From CALFML01 sp044222245 (GTDB taxonomy: Bacteria; Myxococcota_A; Polyangia; Palsa-1104; JAEUJZ01), in NCBI GenBank assembly GCA_044222245.1, contig JBGANQ010000017.1:67464-131463 (forward strand): a stretch of DNA of 64,000 nt, read 5' to 3'. Numbering within the stretch: the stretch's first letter is position 1; each line of letters opens with the position of its first letter. Both the position numbers and the translations under genes were made by a program. Under the pieces are notes generated by a model, which saw only the letters and a list, made by a program, of their open reading frames with translations, made no database searches and was not told the origin of the DNA. Below are positions 17,378 to 26,700 of this stretch, one piece after another.

Positions 17378-18976
17378 TCAGTTGCAGGAGCCGGCGACCC
17401 GCCCGGCAGCAGCGGCCAGCGCCTTGTCGCAGTTTGGCAGATCCTTGTTGAAGGAACAGAGCTGGGTCTTGATGTCGTTGGCCGCCACCCCGCTGAACTT
17501 GTGCTTGTTGTTCCCGATCCAGGTGGGGCTGGCGCCGATCTGCAAGCCCTGGGCAATCTTGAGATCGGCGGCGAGGAGCCCCTTGCCCTCGTCGCTGGTG
17601 GCGCACTTGTCGAGCACCTCGGCGGCGATGCCGTCCTTGGCGCAGGCGCGCCAGTCCGGCGAGCGCACGTTTTGGTTGCGGCACCAGATGTAGTCGAGGT
17701 ACTTGTTCTTGGCGCGGTAGTGCTTCTTGGCGCACAGCTGGCGGATGTCCTCGTCGACCTCGGCCTGCCCGTGCAGCGACTGAAACCCATCGCCTGCCTG
17801 ATCGGCGATGTAGTGCACATCGAAGTCTATCTTGCCCTGGAAGTTGGCGAGCACCTCTTTCATTGAATCGAGGGCCTTCACGCCAAAGGGGCACTGCGAC
17901 ATGACAAACACCTGCGCGCTGTTTGCGAGCTCCTTGCGGCAGGTCAAGGTGCCGGCGCAGGTGGCATCGTCGCAGTCCGTCTTGCCGTCGCCAGTGTCGT
18001 CGAGCCCGTTGTCGCAGATCTCGGCCGTCGGATCGAACTTCGCCGGCACCTTGAGGCGCTTGTACCGCCCCTTGTCTTCCATCCATCTGGCGATGGTGGC
18101 GTAGGAGTCGGCTTTCTCGACGCCCGGCTCGAACAGGAACACGGGCAGACTCTTGACCCCTACCGCGGCATAGAGCTCCTTGCCTTCCGCATCGGCGTAG
18201 TCCACCGTGCGCAAGCTAAGCTTGGGGAAGAAGCGGCCGCGAAGCTGTCCCTCCATGGCGCGGGTGTCGCAGTCCTTGCACCGCCGGTCGGTCAAGATGA
18301 TCCCGCTTACCGCCACGACCTCGGGCAGCTCGGCACAGGTCCTGGGCTTGGGCGCCGGCATTTGCTCGCAGGTCGCGCGCAGGAAGTCCTTCGGGCTGCG
18401 CCCGCCCTCGTACAATCGGCCGGCGATGTAGATGGTCGGGCTCCCCGCGGCGTTTGCCTCCTGACTGCGCTTGATCGAGGCGCGCAGGAGCTGCTTGCCC
18501 TCGTCGCCGGTGGCGCAGGCGCTGAGCTTGCTGGCATCGAGCCCGCTGCTGCTGGCACACTTCTGCCAGTTTCCCGGGATGGCCCGCAGGTCCTGGTTCT
18601 GGCAGCCGATAAAGGCCATGAACTTCCGCGGCTCGGGCGCCTGCTTGATCGCGCAGAGCTGATACAGATCACCTTCGACTTCCGGCTGGCCATGAAGCGA
18701 GGTGAAGGTGCCATTTTCCTCTCTGGCGATGAAGTCGAGGTTCAGCTCGACGCGATCGCCGAGGTCGTCGATGACCGGCTGCAGGCCGCTCTCCGCCTCG
18801 ACGCCATAGGGACACTTGGACATGACATGGACGGTGATCCGGGCCTTGGGGCCGGAAGTCTTCGCCGAGGAGGCCGCCCGGCCGTCGCCCTTGCATGAAG
18901 CGGCAACGACGAGCAGCGGCAACAGGGTCAGGACAAGGGCTGAGCGGTCCGCGCGCGTAGAAGCGATGAAGGCCAT
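17378..18976 (-). CDS. Two-module GILT/DsbA-like thiol-disulfide lipoprotein
   Basis: 532 residues from ATG 18974-18976 with GGAG 8 nt upstream. The leader ends in VVAASC (lipobox). Two homologous modules of about 170 residues each carry a Cys-Pro pair (MSKCPYGVEA and MSQCPFGVKA), a FTSLHGQPEVE/FQSLHGQAEVD block, a Cys-rich CQNQ/CRNQ loop and a cis-Pro region (GSPTIYIAG, GASPTWIGN). This matches the GILT-like branch of the thioredoxin fold. Between them is a third thioredoxin-like stretch with CKDC and a short MopE-like Asp-rich motif (CDNGLDDTGDGKTDCDDATC) that may bind calcium or copper. The CPYG/CPFG motifs lack the second Cys of CxxC, so chemistry may be isomerase-like or metal binding. 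Confidence 0.82.
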   Translation of the reverse strand: MAFIASTRADRSALVLTLLPLLVVAASCKGDGRAASSAKTSGPKARITVHVMSKCPYGVEAESGLQPVIDDLGDRVELNLDFIAREENGTFTSLHGQPEVEGDLYQLCAIKQAPEPRKFMAFIGCQNQDLRAIPGNWQKCASSSGLDASKLSACATGDEGKQLLRASIKRSQEANAAGSPTIYIAGRLYEGGRSPKDFLRATCEQMPAPKPRTCAELPEVVAVSGIILTDRRCKDCDTRAMEGQLRGRFFPKLSLRTVDYADAEGKELYAAVGVKSLPVFLFEPGVEKADSYATIARWMEDKGRYKRLKVPAKFDPTAEICDNGLDDTGDGKTDCDDATCAGTLTCRKELANSAQVFVMSQCPFGVKALDSMKEVLANFQGKIDFDVHYIADQAGDGFQSLHGQAEVDEDIRQLCAKKHYRAKNKYLDYIWCRNQNVRSPDWRACAKDGIAAEVLDKCATSDEGKGLLAADLKIAQGLQIGASPTWIGNNKHKFSGVAANDIKTQLCSFNKDLPNCDKALAAAAGRVAGSCN

Positions 18977-19338
18977 GTTCGGTCTCCTGTGGGGATGGTG
19001 CTGGACCAAGAACACCCGAGCGCGAAAAACGTATCGCCCGCGCGGCGCGGTTTCGTCGATCGAGCGGGTGCGACTGGCCTACTCGAGCTCCCGGATTTGC
19101 ACCCACTGGACGACGAACGAGATTGCTGCTTGATTTGTCGGGTGCTGTGGTACGGGCGCTCAGAGTGAGCAAGGCGAGCGCTAATGTGACTCGCTGGCAT
19201 CAAGGCTGTGGCGTGCCGAGTGTATGCAAGGCTGGCTTGGCCTTGCCCTTCTTCGCCGCCGCCTTCGGCTATGCATAAGACGGGTGCGCAAAAAAGCTGG
19301 CCTCCTCAAGCAATATCGCCGCATCATGAAACGGATAG
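18977..19338. other. Divergent intergenic region
   Basis: 362 bases between the divergent thiol-disulfide lipoprotein and NrtA-STAS genes. Promoters for both should be here; no consensus boxes or strong palindromes stand out. Confidence 0.45.
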
Positions 19339-21132
19339 ATGAGCGTGCTTACGGATGATGGGGCAGCCCTGCCAGCTGGGCCGCCAGCAATCGAGAAGAC
19401 GACGATCCAGGTGCGGTTCATGCCGATCCTGTGTGCGGTACCGCTTCTGTACGCGCATGCGCGGGGTCTCTTCGCGCAGCGCGGCCTGCAAGTGGACTTG
19501 CGGTCGACACCAGGCTGGAGCGGCATCAAGGAGCTCCTCACACACGGCAAGATCGACGCCGCGCACTTGCTGTCGCCAATGCCGCTCGCCTGCGCCGCCG
19601 GCATCGACGGCAGGCCGAGCCCGCTGCGGCTCTGCCTCATTCAGAACGTGAACGGCCAGGCGCTGACGATGGCTACGCGCCACCGCGGCAGCGAGAACCG
19701 GCCTGTGCTACGCGGCGGGCTCACGTTCGGCGTGCCGTATCTTTACTCGATGCAGTACTACCTGCTCTGCCACTACCTGGCCGAGCAGGGCATCGACCCG
19801 CAGCACGAGGCGCGCATCGTCGAGGTGGCGCCGCCGCTCATGCCGCTGTACCTGGCCAACGGGTGGCTCGACGGATTTCTCGGGCCCGAGCCGTACCCCC
19901 AGCTCGTGGTGCGGCGCGGGCTCGGCTTCCTACACCTGTTGTCGAAGCAGATCTGGCACGGTCACCCCTGCTGCGCGCTAGCGACGACCGCCGAGTTCCT
20001 CGGGCGCTACCCGCGGGCGGCAAGGGCGCTAGTCGGCGCGGTACTGGAGGCGCAGCAGCTCCTGCGCGCGGCCGGCGCTGGCGAGCGCGCGGAGATCGCG
20101 GCCCAGCTCAACGCGCCGCAGTACCTGCCCACGCTCGAGCCGAGCCTCATCACCCAGGCGCTGTCCGGGCGCTTTCCCGACGGCCGCGGCGCCGAGATCG
20201 ATAGCCCGGACTACATCGACTTTTTGCCCTACCCGCGGCCGCAGTACGCTGAGTGGATCATCTCGCAGATGCAGCGCTGGGGGCACCTGCCCCTCACGGT
20301 CGAGCGGCAGGCTCTGGCCCACGAGGTATTCGTGGAGGACCTCGTCCGCGAGTTCGGGCCGCACTACGGATTTGCCGCGACGGAGTCCCACGCTGCCGAG
20401 CAGCAGATGCCGACCGACCCGGCGGCGGACGTCCGGCGCCAGCCCTTCGCTGCCCCGCGCGCCGCAGTCGCGCCGCCGCAGCGCTATGAGATCTCGCCTG
20501 ATCTCAGGCTGCGGCTGCAGACGCTACTCAGCCAGCTTGCCGACGCAGCAGGCGGCAACTTCGACACGCAGCTCGAGATCACTTCCGACGACGAGATCGG
20601 CTGGCTCGAGCGAATGCTGACGGAGCTCATTCGCAACGCCCGCTTCACGCAGCAGGCGCTGGGCGAGCACCGGCGCATTGAATCAGATGCGATCAAGCAG
20701 CAGGCGGTGATTGCCGCCCAGCGACAGCTCCTCGACGAGCTCTCGACGCCAATCATTCCGCTGTTCTCCTCCGGGCTGCTCTTGCCGCTCATCGGCACAA
20801 TCGATGTGCAGCGGGCGCAGCAGATCACCGAGAACCTGCTCGCCGCGGTGGTCAGGCAGCGCGCGCGGTTCGTCCTCCTCGACATCACCGGCATCAGCGC
20901 CCTGGACAAGGCGGTTGCCGGGCACCTGCAGCAGGTGGTGCAGGCGACGTCGCTGCTCGGCGCGCGCTGCGTGCTCATCGGAGTCAGCCCCAAGGTGGCG
21001 GCGAGCTTCGCCTCGCTCGGCGTCGACTTTGCCGGGGCGGTGGTGAGGCGCGACCTGGCGAGCGCGATCGAGTACTTCTTCGAGCAGAGCGGCCTGCACA
21101 TCGTCGGCAAGCCGGAGAAGCAGGCGCGCTAG
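19339..21132 (+). CDS. NrtA/NasS-like ligand-binding protein fused to a STAS domain
   Basis: 597 residues. Residues about 20-340 resemble the NrtA/CmpA/SsuA periplasmic-binding fold (VRFMPILCAVPLLYAHARGLF, GKIDAAHLLSPMP, FLGPEPYPQL, WHGHPCCALATT), but there is no signal peptide or lipobox. The domain is therefore probably cytoplasmic, as in the nitrate sensor NasS. After a linker, about 430-475 is a helical segment, and 480-590 is a STAS domain of RsbR/SpoIIAA type (ELSTPIIPLFSSGLLLPLIG, FVLLDITGISALDKAVAGHL, LLGARCVLIGVSP). In this STAS family a Ser/Thr is usually phosphorylated; here the equivalent region reads DITGIS. Role inferred: small-ligand input to a partner-switching cascade. The start has only a weak GGAT upstream. 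Confidence 0.82.
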   Translation: MSVLTDDGAALPAGPPAIEKTTIQVRFMPILCAVPLLYAHARGLFAQRGLQVDLRSTPGWSGIKELLTHGKIDAAHLLSPMPLACAAGIDGRPSPLRLCLIQNVNGQALTMATRHRGSENRPVLRGGLTFGVPYLYSMQYYLLCHYLAEQGIDPQHEARIVEVAPPLMPLYLANGWLDGFLGPEPYPQLVVRRGLGFLHLLSKQIWHGHPCCALATTAEFLGRYPRAARALVGAVLEAQQLLRAAGAGERAEIAAQLNAPQYLPTLEPSLITQALSGRFPDGRGAEIDSPDYIDFLPYPRPQYAEWIISQMQRWGHLPLTVERQALAHEVFVEDLVREFGPHYGFAATESHAAEQQMPTDPAADVRRQPFAAPRAAVAPPQRYEISPDLRLRLQTLLSQLADAAGGNFDTQLEITSDDEIGWLERMLTELIRNARFTQQALGEHRRIESDAIKQQAVIAAQRQLLDELSTPIIPLFSSGLLLPLIGTIDVQRAQQITENLLAAVVRQRARFVLLDITGISALDKAVAGHLQQVVQATSLLGARCVLIGVSPKVAASFASLGVDFAGAVVRRDLASAIEYFFEQSGLHIVGKPEKQAR

Positions 21133-21920
21133 AAGAATCTGACCCAGGCAGCCGTATCCCCTGGTTATTGCTGAGAGAGCCGCCGGCGTCGCCCTTGGCC
21201 CATCGCTGCTAGGCTGGCTGTGGCCACCTGAGCCAGGCGGCACGTTCACTACCGCGGGCACAGAAACAGCCCGTCGCTGAGTAGCCTCACGCGGATCGGA
21301 TGAGCGTTCCGCACGCGGTGCACCTTTACCGAACCCATCAATTCGCCGATTCCGTTCCCGCTCCATCGCCGAGCGCCCAATCCCCGACGCTGATCGCCTT
21401 TCACTTCCTTCTTCGTAGCAATAACAGTCCGTCGAGAACGACCGCTCAATTATTCCCTGGTCGAGAGAGTGCGAGCAGAACCAAGAGGCTGACACCGTCG
21501 CTCAGCTCGATGGCCGTTGTCGTCATCGCCAAAACGCCACCTCTGGGTCAGCGACGCGCATGCTCAGCCCGGCCAGCGGCGCCGCCATCGGCGCCAAGGG
21601 TGAGCGCATGCGGCTGTGGTGCCTCCTTGCCATCGCCACCGACCCCAAGCGCGGACCTTTCGCAGCCTCGCCGGGGCAGCAGCGCTGGGGCTGCCGCCCT
21701 GAAGCCGCCCGGGCGCCCTGCCAGGCCCGCTCATTGTGTCCGAGTGCGCTGCTCACTTGCGCCCTACGCATCACATCTCGCTCGCTGGCCCTACCCTGCC
21801 CTACTCGCGGACGCGGCGACCCCAAGGCAAGGGTCGCTTGCCGGACCCCAAGGCCGACAGGCGTGTTATCCTGGGACCAAGCAAGACCGCGTCAGGCCGA
21901 TTGCACCAGGACCCCACTCA

Positions 21921-21976
21921 ATCGTTCCGCACCGAAGTCGTTGATTTGCAAGCACTTCGCCTCGTCGCGGAACGAT
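21921..21976. repeat. Nested inverted repeat / large hairpin
   Basis: Outer arms ATCGTTCCGC (21921-21930) and GCGGAACGAT (21967-21976) are perfect 10-mers. Inner arms CGAAGT (21933-21938) and ACTTCG (21954-21959) are perfect 6-mers around a 15-nt loop. It could be a recombination site or a structured transcript end. Confidence 0.75.
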
Positions 21977-22047
21977 ATCTTCGGTTTCTCTCTCAGTGAG
22001 GATATTCACCGGCTAAACATCAACTCTGATGGAGAGGGGCCGGGAAA

Positions 22048-22081
22048 CTGTCCGCACGCCGTCAGGGAGCGTTGCGGACAG
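22048..22081. repeat. Inverted repeat CTGTCCGCA-N16-TGCGGACAG (site A)
   Basis: Perfect 9-bp arms at 22048-22056 and 22073-22081, about 190 bp upstream of the broken integrase start. Same spacing and flanks as the site at 12019. Candidate integrase or regulator binding site. Confidence 0.75.
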
Positions 22082-22267
22082 ATTCGCGGGTGGAGGCAGG
22101 TCTCGACGGTAAAGCCTGTCTGAGTGTCTCAGCCAAGCTCGCGTGCTCCGCGTGCGCTCGGCGGAGCGCCCCCCATGGAGGCCACATGCCCCGTTCGCCA
22201 TCCCCTTCCGTTCTCTGTCGATCTGGCGCTGAATGCAACCCTTGCTGCCCGGTCCATGGAGGCTGCA

Positions 22268-23280
22268 ATGCCGCGCGCTAAGGCTCAGCCGCGGGTCAAG
22301 GGCCCCTACTCCGAGCGCGGCGGGACCCGTTTTCGCATTCGCATCTGCGATGTGACGGAGCACCGCGACCTCTATTTCTCGACGATGCAAGAGGCCCGGG
22401 CCGGCATGAAGGAGGCCGCTCGGGAGTTTCCCTCGTCTGGCAATGGTCGCGCGCTCGGCAAGATTGTCGACGAATACACCGACGACAAGGTCAAGCGCGG
22501 TCTGTGTACGGCGCGGAGCGCGAGTCGATATCGGGACCATCTGCGCACCTGGCTCTGCGATTACCTGGATAAAGATATCGACAAGCTTACCCCCAAGCGG
22601 GCGGCAGCGCTCTATGAGCGTATGGTCTTGACGCCAACTGGCAAGACCGGCCGCCCGCCCTCGGCTGCTACCCAGCGCTACTACCTGCAGCTGGCGCAAA
22701 TGCTTTTTCGCTGGGCTATACGCAAGGGGTATCTCCGCGAGAGTCCGTTTGCAAACGTCCAGCCGCGGGTGACAGCGACTACCAAGGCAAGACGCACAAC
22801 GCGGCGCGCGATCCGGACGTGCCCGAGGTGCTGCGCCCGCGGCTTCTCCGGCTGGCGTCGGGACGGGCCCCGGATGCTCACCTGTTTGCTCTGAGCCGCA
22901 CGGGCAAGCACGGGAGCCATCAAGCTTTTTACTGCGCCGTGCAGCGAGTGTGCAGGGCGGCCGGGGTGCCAGTCGTCTGTCCGCACAGCTTGCGCGGCTT
23001 GTAGGCTACCGCAGGCGTGCGCTCCGGTGCGCTGTCCCATGCAGTCGCGGCGGCCTTGGGGCACGGCTCCTTCGCTGTGACCGCCAAGCACTACGTACGG
23101 CCCGGAGCCCTGGACGGGGCGCGTACTGAGCGGCTCGTGCAAATGCTGGCGCTGGACACGACAAAGCCATCGCTTGAGCCGGCGGCCCCATCGGCCGAGC
23201 AGTTCCTCGCTTCACTGCCCGACGAGACGCTAGCCAGGCTGGTTGCTCTGGCGGACCAGACAAGCGGTCGGAAAGCGTAA
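22268..23280 (+). pseudogene. Broken tyrosine recombinase (integrase)
   Basis: Paralogous to the intact integrase at 39649: both begin with the RVKGPYSERGGTRFR motif and share RYYLQLAQMLFRWAIRKGYL-like and PHSLRG blocks. About 70 codons of the middle are lost after NVQPRV, including the region of the first catalytic Arg. The frame shifts there (first part ends in frame at 22894, the rest continues in another frame from about 22795). A TAG at 23002-23004 replaces the Trp codon after HSLRGL. The C-terminal catalytic His and Tyr region (LGHGSFAVTAKHY) survives. Certainly inactive; a relic of an earlier integration. Confidence 0.85.
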
Positions 23281-23578
23281 CCAAAGTGGCACAAGTGCGC
23301 CTCGCTAGGCGGCTGCCCGTACGCCCAGCGCAGGTCGAATCCGCCGCAATTCTGACCATTTGTTCAGCCCAATCAGGGGATGATGTGGGGGCAGCCGGGC
23401 TGCCAAGCGCATAAAGCGGCGCAGTCGTAACCCGTTGCGTCCGCGCAAGCTCACTCGGTCAGCGGGACGACTGTCAGCCTGGCTCGACGGAACGAACCTC
23501 ACTGTTCCCAATGCAGCAGAGGACAATTGCTGACGACAAACAAGCTATCCGGGGCTGACGGGGAACACCTGGGGGATC
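23281..23578. other. Gene-free stretch
   Basis: 298 bases after the broken integrase; nothing recognised. Confidence 0.4.
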
Positions 23579-23964
23579 ATGCAGAAGGACGATGCTGAGC
23601 CCGTGACCGAAGGGTGCCCTCGCAGCCTCGAGAAAATCGCAGCCGTGCTGGAGCGCAGAGGCATCGAATTCACTACCATCAAGGATGCGTCAGGCGATCT
23701 CCGACGGCAGAACGAATATCAGGTCCACATGGGGAACGATACGGGCACACGGTGCTGCTGCGGTCAGCAAGCACGAGAGCAGCCGGCGCAGTTCGGTTTG
23801 TCAGAACCGTACGGCTTCGCTTGCGACGCTACGATGCTGCGCTCAGTGGGGTCACGGCATACCCTGTAAGAACGGTAGTTCTGGATCGGACTGTCTACCC
23901 CTGGTTCTCGACATGCACTGGAGGAGGAGTCTACGGATTCAACTTTGGACCTGATTGCGCATGA
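23579..23964 (+). pseudogene. Possible frameshifted small gene, unknown
   Basis: Frame one starts MQKDDAEPVTEGCPRSLEKI and looks protein-like for about 50 codons (EKIAAVLERRGIEF, a helix then strand). It then degenerates into Cys/Gln/Arg-rich sequence, while a second frame becomes protein-like to 23964 (VRTVVLDRTVYPWF). A frameshift near 23740 would join them. No family recognised, no good ribosome site; could be noise. Confidence 0.25.
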
Positions 23965-24033
23965 CGGACTCCGCGATGGTTTCTCTTATGTGATTCCCTT
24001 ATGGTTGTAGTCGAACTTCAAGAAGGACTTTCC

Positions 24034-24729
24034 ATGATCAAGCTTCGCCAGTTGTCGATTGGTCTTGCAGGATGCCTCGCCGCAACCGACGCGTCTGCGA
24101 CGGCGACCATTTGTCCCGGCGCGACGACGGTCTCCGGCGTCGACGTCTCTACTGCGCAGGGAGTCATTACCTGGAGGTCGGTGAAGGCTGCCGGCAGAGG
24201 GTTTGCCTACATTCAGCATAGCGACGGTATCGCTCTCGATATCAACCGCATCATCAACTGGAAAAATGCCAGCGCCGAGGGGCTGACGGTTGGTTATTAT
24301 CAGCGCTTCCACGCGTCAATCGATCCGGTAGAGCAGGCCAAGCAAGTCGTCGCAACCCTCAATACGCTCAGCGGCGCATCACGCCCGAACCTGCCGCCGG
24401 CGCTCAAAGTCGACACGAATGACGGGCAATCGAACGCGACGGTGATCGCGAGAATCAATCAATGGCTCGCCTACATCCAAAGCAATACCGGACGTCAGCC
24501 CGTTCTGCTTGTCACGTCCGACTATTGGTCGAGCCTTGGTTATCCGACCCCAAGCCCCCTCCCCTATATATGGGTTTCTCACCTGAAGGTGGCTTGCCCG
24601 ACTGTACCTTCCCCCTGGGGCATTCTGCGACTCTGGCAATCCAGCACGACCGGATTCGTGGCTGGCATCAGCGGCTCCGTAAACCTCGATACGTACAACG
24701 GATCGATTGCCACCCTGCAGAACCTTTAG
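24034..24729 (+). CDS. Secreted GH25 lysozyme-like protein with altered active site
   Basis: 231 residues from ATG 24034 with AAGGA 7 nt upstream. Signal peptide residues 1-22 (ends DASA). The body follows the GH25 muramidase pattern: VSGVDVSTAQGVITWRSVKAAG, GLTVGYYQRFHAS, EQAKQVVATL, LWQSSTTGFV and the late NLDTYNG Asp. The central catalytic DxE of the family is replaced: where PPALDVE is expected the sequence reads PPALKVD (Lys near 125, Asp near 127). The first conserved Asp (37) is kept. It may have lost muramidase activity or act as a wall-binding or immunity-type protein (inference). No partner gene is adjacent. Confidence 0.75.
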   Translation: MIKLRQLSIGLAGCLAATDASATATICPGATTVSGVDVSTAQGVITWRSVKAAGRGFAYIQHSDGIALDINRIINWKNASAEGLTVGYYQRFHASIDPVEQAKQVVATLNTLSGASRPNLPPALKVDTNDGQSNATVIARINQWLAYIQSNTGRQPVLLVTSDYWSSLGYPTPSPLPYIWVSHLKVACPTVPSPWGILRLWQSSTTGFVAGISGSVNLDTYNGSIATLQNL

Positions 24730-24998
24730 ACGCAAGGTTTCCAAGGGGTTAGCGTCTCTCTCCGACGGAGGATAGCAGCGCTTGCAAGTGCGTGCTCAGC
24801 TCCGACGGAAAAGTGCGCGCAACCGGGAAGTCAGCAGGAGCGCTTGAGCAGCCCGGGCGGACTTACGGCGCCCCCAGCGGCTGCGGTGGCTGGCGCCTGG
24901 GCGTCCTCTCCCGCGTCGCCGCTGCGGGTGCCTCCTGCGCCACGTTCAAGGCTGCGTCCGAGGGGACTGAGCTTGAAGCTGCCGGCGCGCTCGGTGCC

Positions 24999-25316
24999 CT
25001 ACAGCCGCAGTCGCTTCAAGCGGCCCGCCGGAAAGGAGCTATCGAGCGCGAAGCTGCGCCGCCCGCCGAGGGTGTGATCCGGCATCTGCTTGAGCCGCGG
25101 CAGCGTGAAGCGAAGCGGGGCGCCCGAGTCCAGGTACCACTCCACCCGATAGCCAGCACTCAGCCCACCAGAAAAGTCGAGCCTGTCGAAACGCTCGCAG
25201 GGCAGCGCCGCAGGCCAGGTCGTGGCCCGCTGATCGACGCGACAGCGCTTCTGCTCGCCGCACAGCGCCCCTTTGCTCAAGCGTACTGTAGCCCGCATTC
25301 GCTGCCAGCAAGGCAA
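24999..25316 (-). pseudogene. C-terminal remnant of an unknown protein
   Basis: Minus-strand frame ending at 24999 with strongly GC-rich third positions and protein-like content (RFDRLDFSGGLSAGYRVEW, ALDSSFPAGRLKRLRL). Its apparent start has no ribosome site and the upstream part is replaced by a recombinase remnant on the other strand, so this looks like a truncated tail. Family not recognised. Confidence 0.35.
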
Positions 25317-25339
25317 GGCTCTGCGGCCCGGGCATCATC

Positions 25340-25572
25340 ACCGACGCAGATACGGAGGCGCGCTCACGGTAGGCCGACTGGCGACCCTTCTGGGCGTCCA
25401 TCGTCAGTGGGCCTATCGCCTGATCCACCGCGGCATCATCAAGCTCGGCCGCGACCCCGACACGGGCCTCTACCTGTTTTCCCGACACCCCGAGACGCTG
25501 AACCGGCTACGTCAGCTTCGAGACGGGCTGATCCATAATATTAACCTCTCGATGGAGCATCAAGATGCATGA
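25340..25572 (+). pseudogene. Helix-turn-helix tail of a recombinase-like protein
   Basis: About 75 codons read GGALTVGRLATLLGVHRQW then AYRLIHRGIIKLGRDPDTGLY, ending at the TGA near 25572. This is a MerR/resolvase-like HTH that senses spacing as in the C-terminus of some serine recombinases and transposon proteins. No catalytic domain is attached; the frame upstream is noise. Interpreted as a mobile-element remnant. Confidence 0.4.
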
Positions 25573-25687
25573 TCCATCATTTTGCCCGCATCAGCCTCAT
25601 CCATACATGCGCGGCCCGGCATAACCTGCATACCGACCTGATCCTTACATGCGGAGCGTACAAAGAGGGCGTGGAGCGGCGGACCTG

Positions 25688-26448
25688 TTATCCCAACCGC
25701 GAGGAGGTCCCGACCTCGTGCTCGGCGAGTTCTTTGAGGGTCAGGAGCTGCTTGCGCATCATGACAAAATCGCCGACGGCCAGGAGCGAGTGAAGGAGCC
25801 GGAGGCAGAGCCGCGAGGCGACCTTGACGACCGGCCGACTGCCGTTGCGGAGGGCGAGCCAGGGCGCCGGCCCGCCGGCGATCAGCCGACCGGCGCGGGA
25901 GCTCAGCGGAAATAGCAGCCAGCCCGTCAGCCCTGCGCCGGCCCACCCGCCGCACAGCGCGCTGAGCAGCAGGCGCCGCGGGCCGTCGCGCCCCAGCCAC
26001 CCCGCAACGACTGCGTACAGCGCTATGATGCCGCCGCACACAGGCAGCACGGTATTAGCAATCCACCGCCAGTGCGCGATGGGGAAACCCTGCGGCAGCG
26101 CCCACAAGACCAGCCCCCCAGCGGCTGCATGCAGCAGCAGCACCAAAGATGCCAGGGCTCGCCAAGGCAGCGGCGGGCACGCCCGGCTGGCGTCGGCCGC
26201 CGCCGCGGGACGCAGCCACAGGGCCCAAAGCGCATAGAGCCAAAACGGCGCGAAAAGTACAATCTCGGCCGCCGTGACCCGCAAGCCCCGCGCCGACAAC
26301 AGGTCCAGGCCGATGGGCGCCACCGGGATGAAGCGCACCGGCGCCCAGAACCGGTGCAGTGAGAACGGCCACAGCAGCGCGCCACGTCGGGCCACAGCGC
26401 AAGCGCCGCGAAGATCAGCGCTGCCTTGCGCGCCCTCGCCCTCACCAT
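25688..26448 (-). pseudogene. Decayed membrane metal-dependent hydrolase (YdjM/DUF457-like)
   Basis: The end of the gene (to 25688) reads LLWPFSLHRFWAPVRFIPVA, then APIGLDLLSARGL and several membrane helices, the pattern of YdjM/DUF457 inner-membrane hydrolases. The matching N-terminus (MVRARARKAALIFAALALWPDVA) lies in a different frame from 26448. The section that should carry the His metal ligands (HRxxTHS) between them is missing. A deletion plus frameshift near 26390 therefore inactivated it. Confidence 0.5.
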
Positions 26449-26700
26449 AGACGCGCGCCGATGCGGTATGCCCTGAAACGGCGGCGGAGCCAGTCGTGGC
26501 AAGGCGGCTCTGAATGCGGACCTGGCCGCCGCTGGTGCGAGGGTAGCAGCATCGGAGAGGCGGTCCGTTCAGGCCAGCCTGCGGGAAGCAATCTTGACGA
26601 CAGCAACCCTGGGCAAGTCCAGCATACAGGCGAGTCAGACTGCCACTTGCCTCGCCAGTTGCTCCAAACATCAGGGGGGCGAACCAGATATATTGGAATT

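Larger units (their letters stand above)
21133..22267. other. Gene-free stretch with hairpin and inverted repeat
   Basis: About 1.1 kb between the STAS gene and the broken integrase. The long open frames here are Ser/Pro/Arg-rich with no ribosome site and no family signal. It contains the nested hairpin at 21921-21976 and the inverted repeat at 22048-22081. Likely the left junction of the accessory region (inference). Confidence 0.5.

Noticed and set aside
20683..21495. Minus-strand frame opposite the STAS domain
   Set aside because: Antisense shadow of a gene with clear STAS motifs.
21300..21944. Plus-strand frame of 214 codons in the gene-free stretch
   Set aside because: Ser/Pro/Arg-rich with no ribosome site; no recognisable domain.
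24792..25538. Plus-strand frame of 248 codons
   Set aside because: Covers two remnants on opposite strands; composition is that of a shadow frame.
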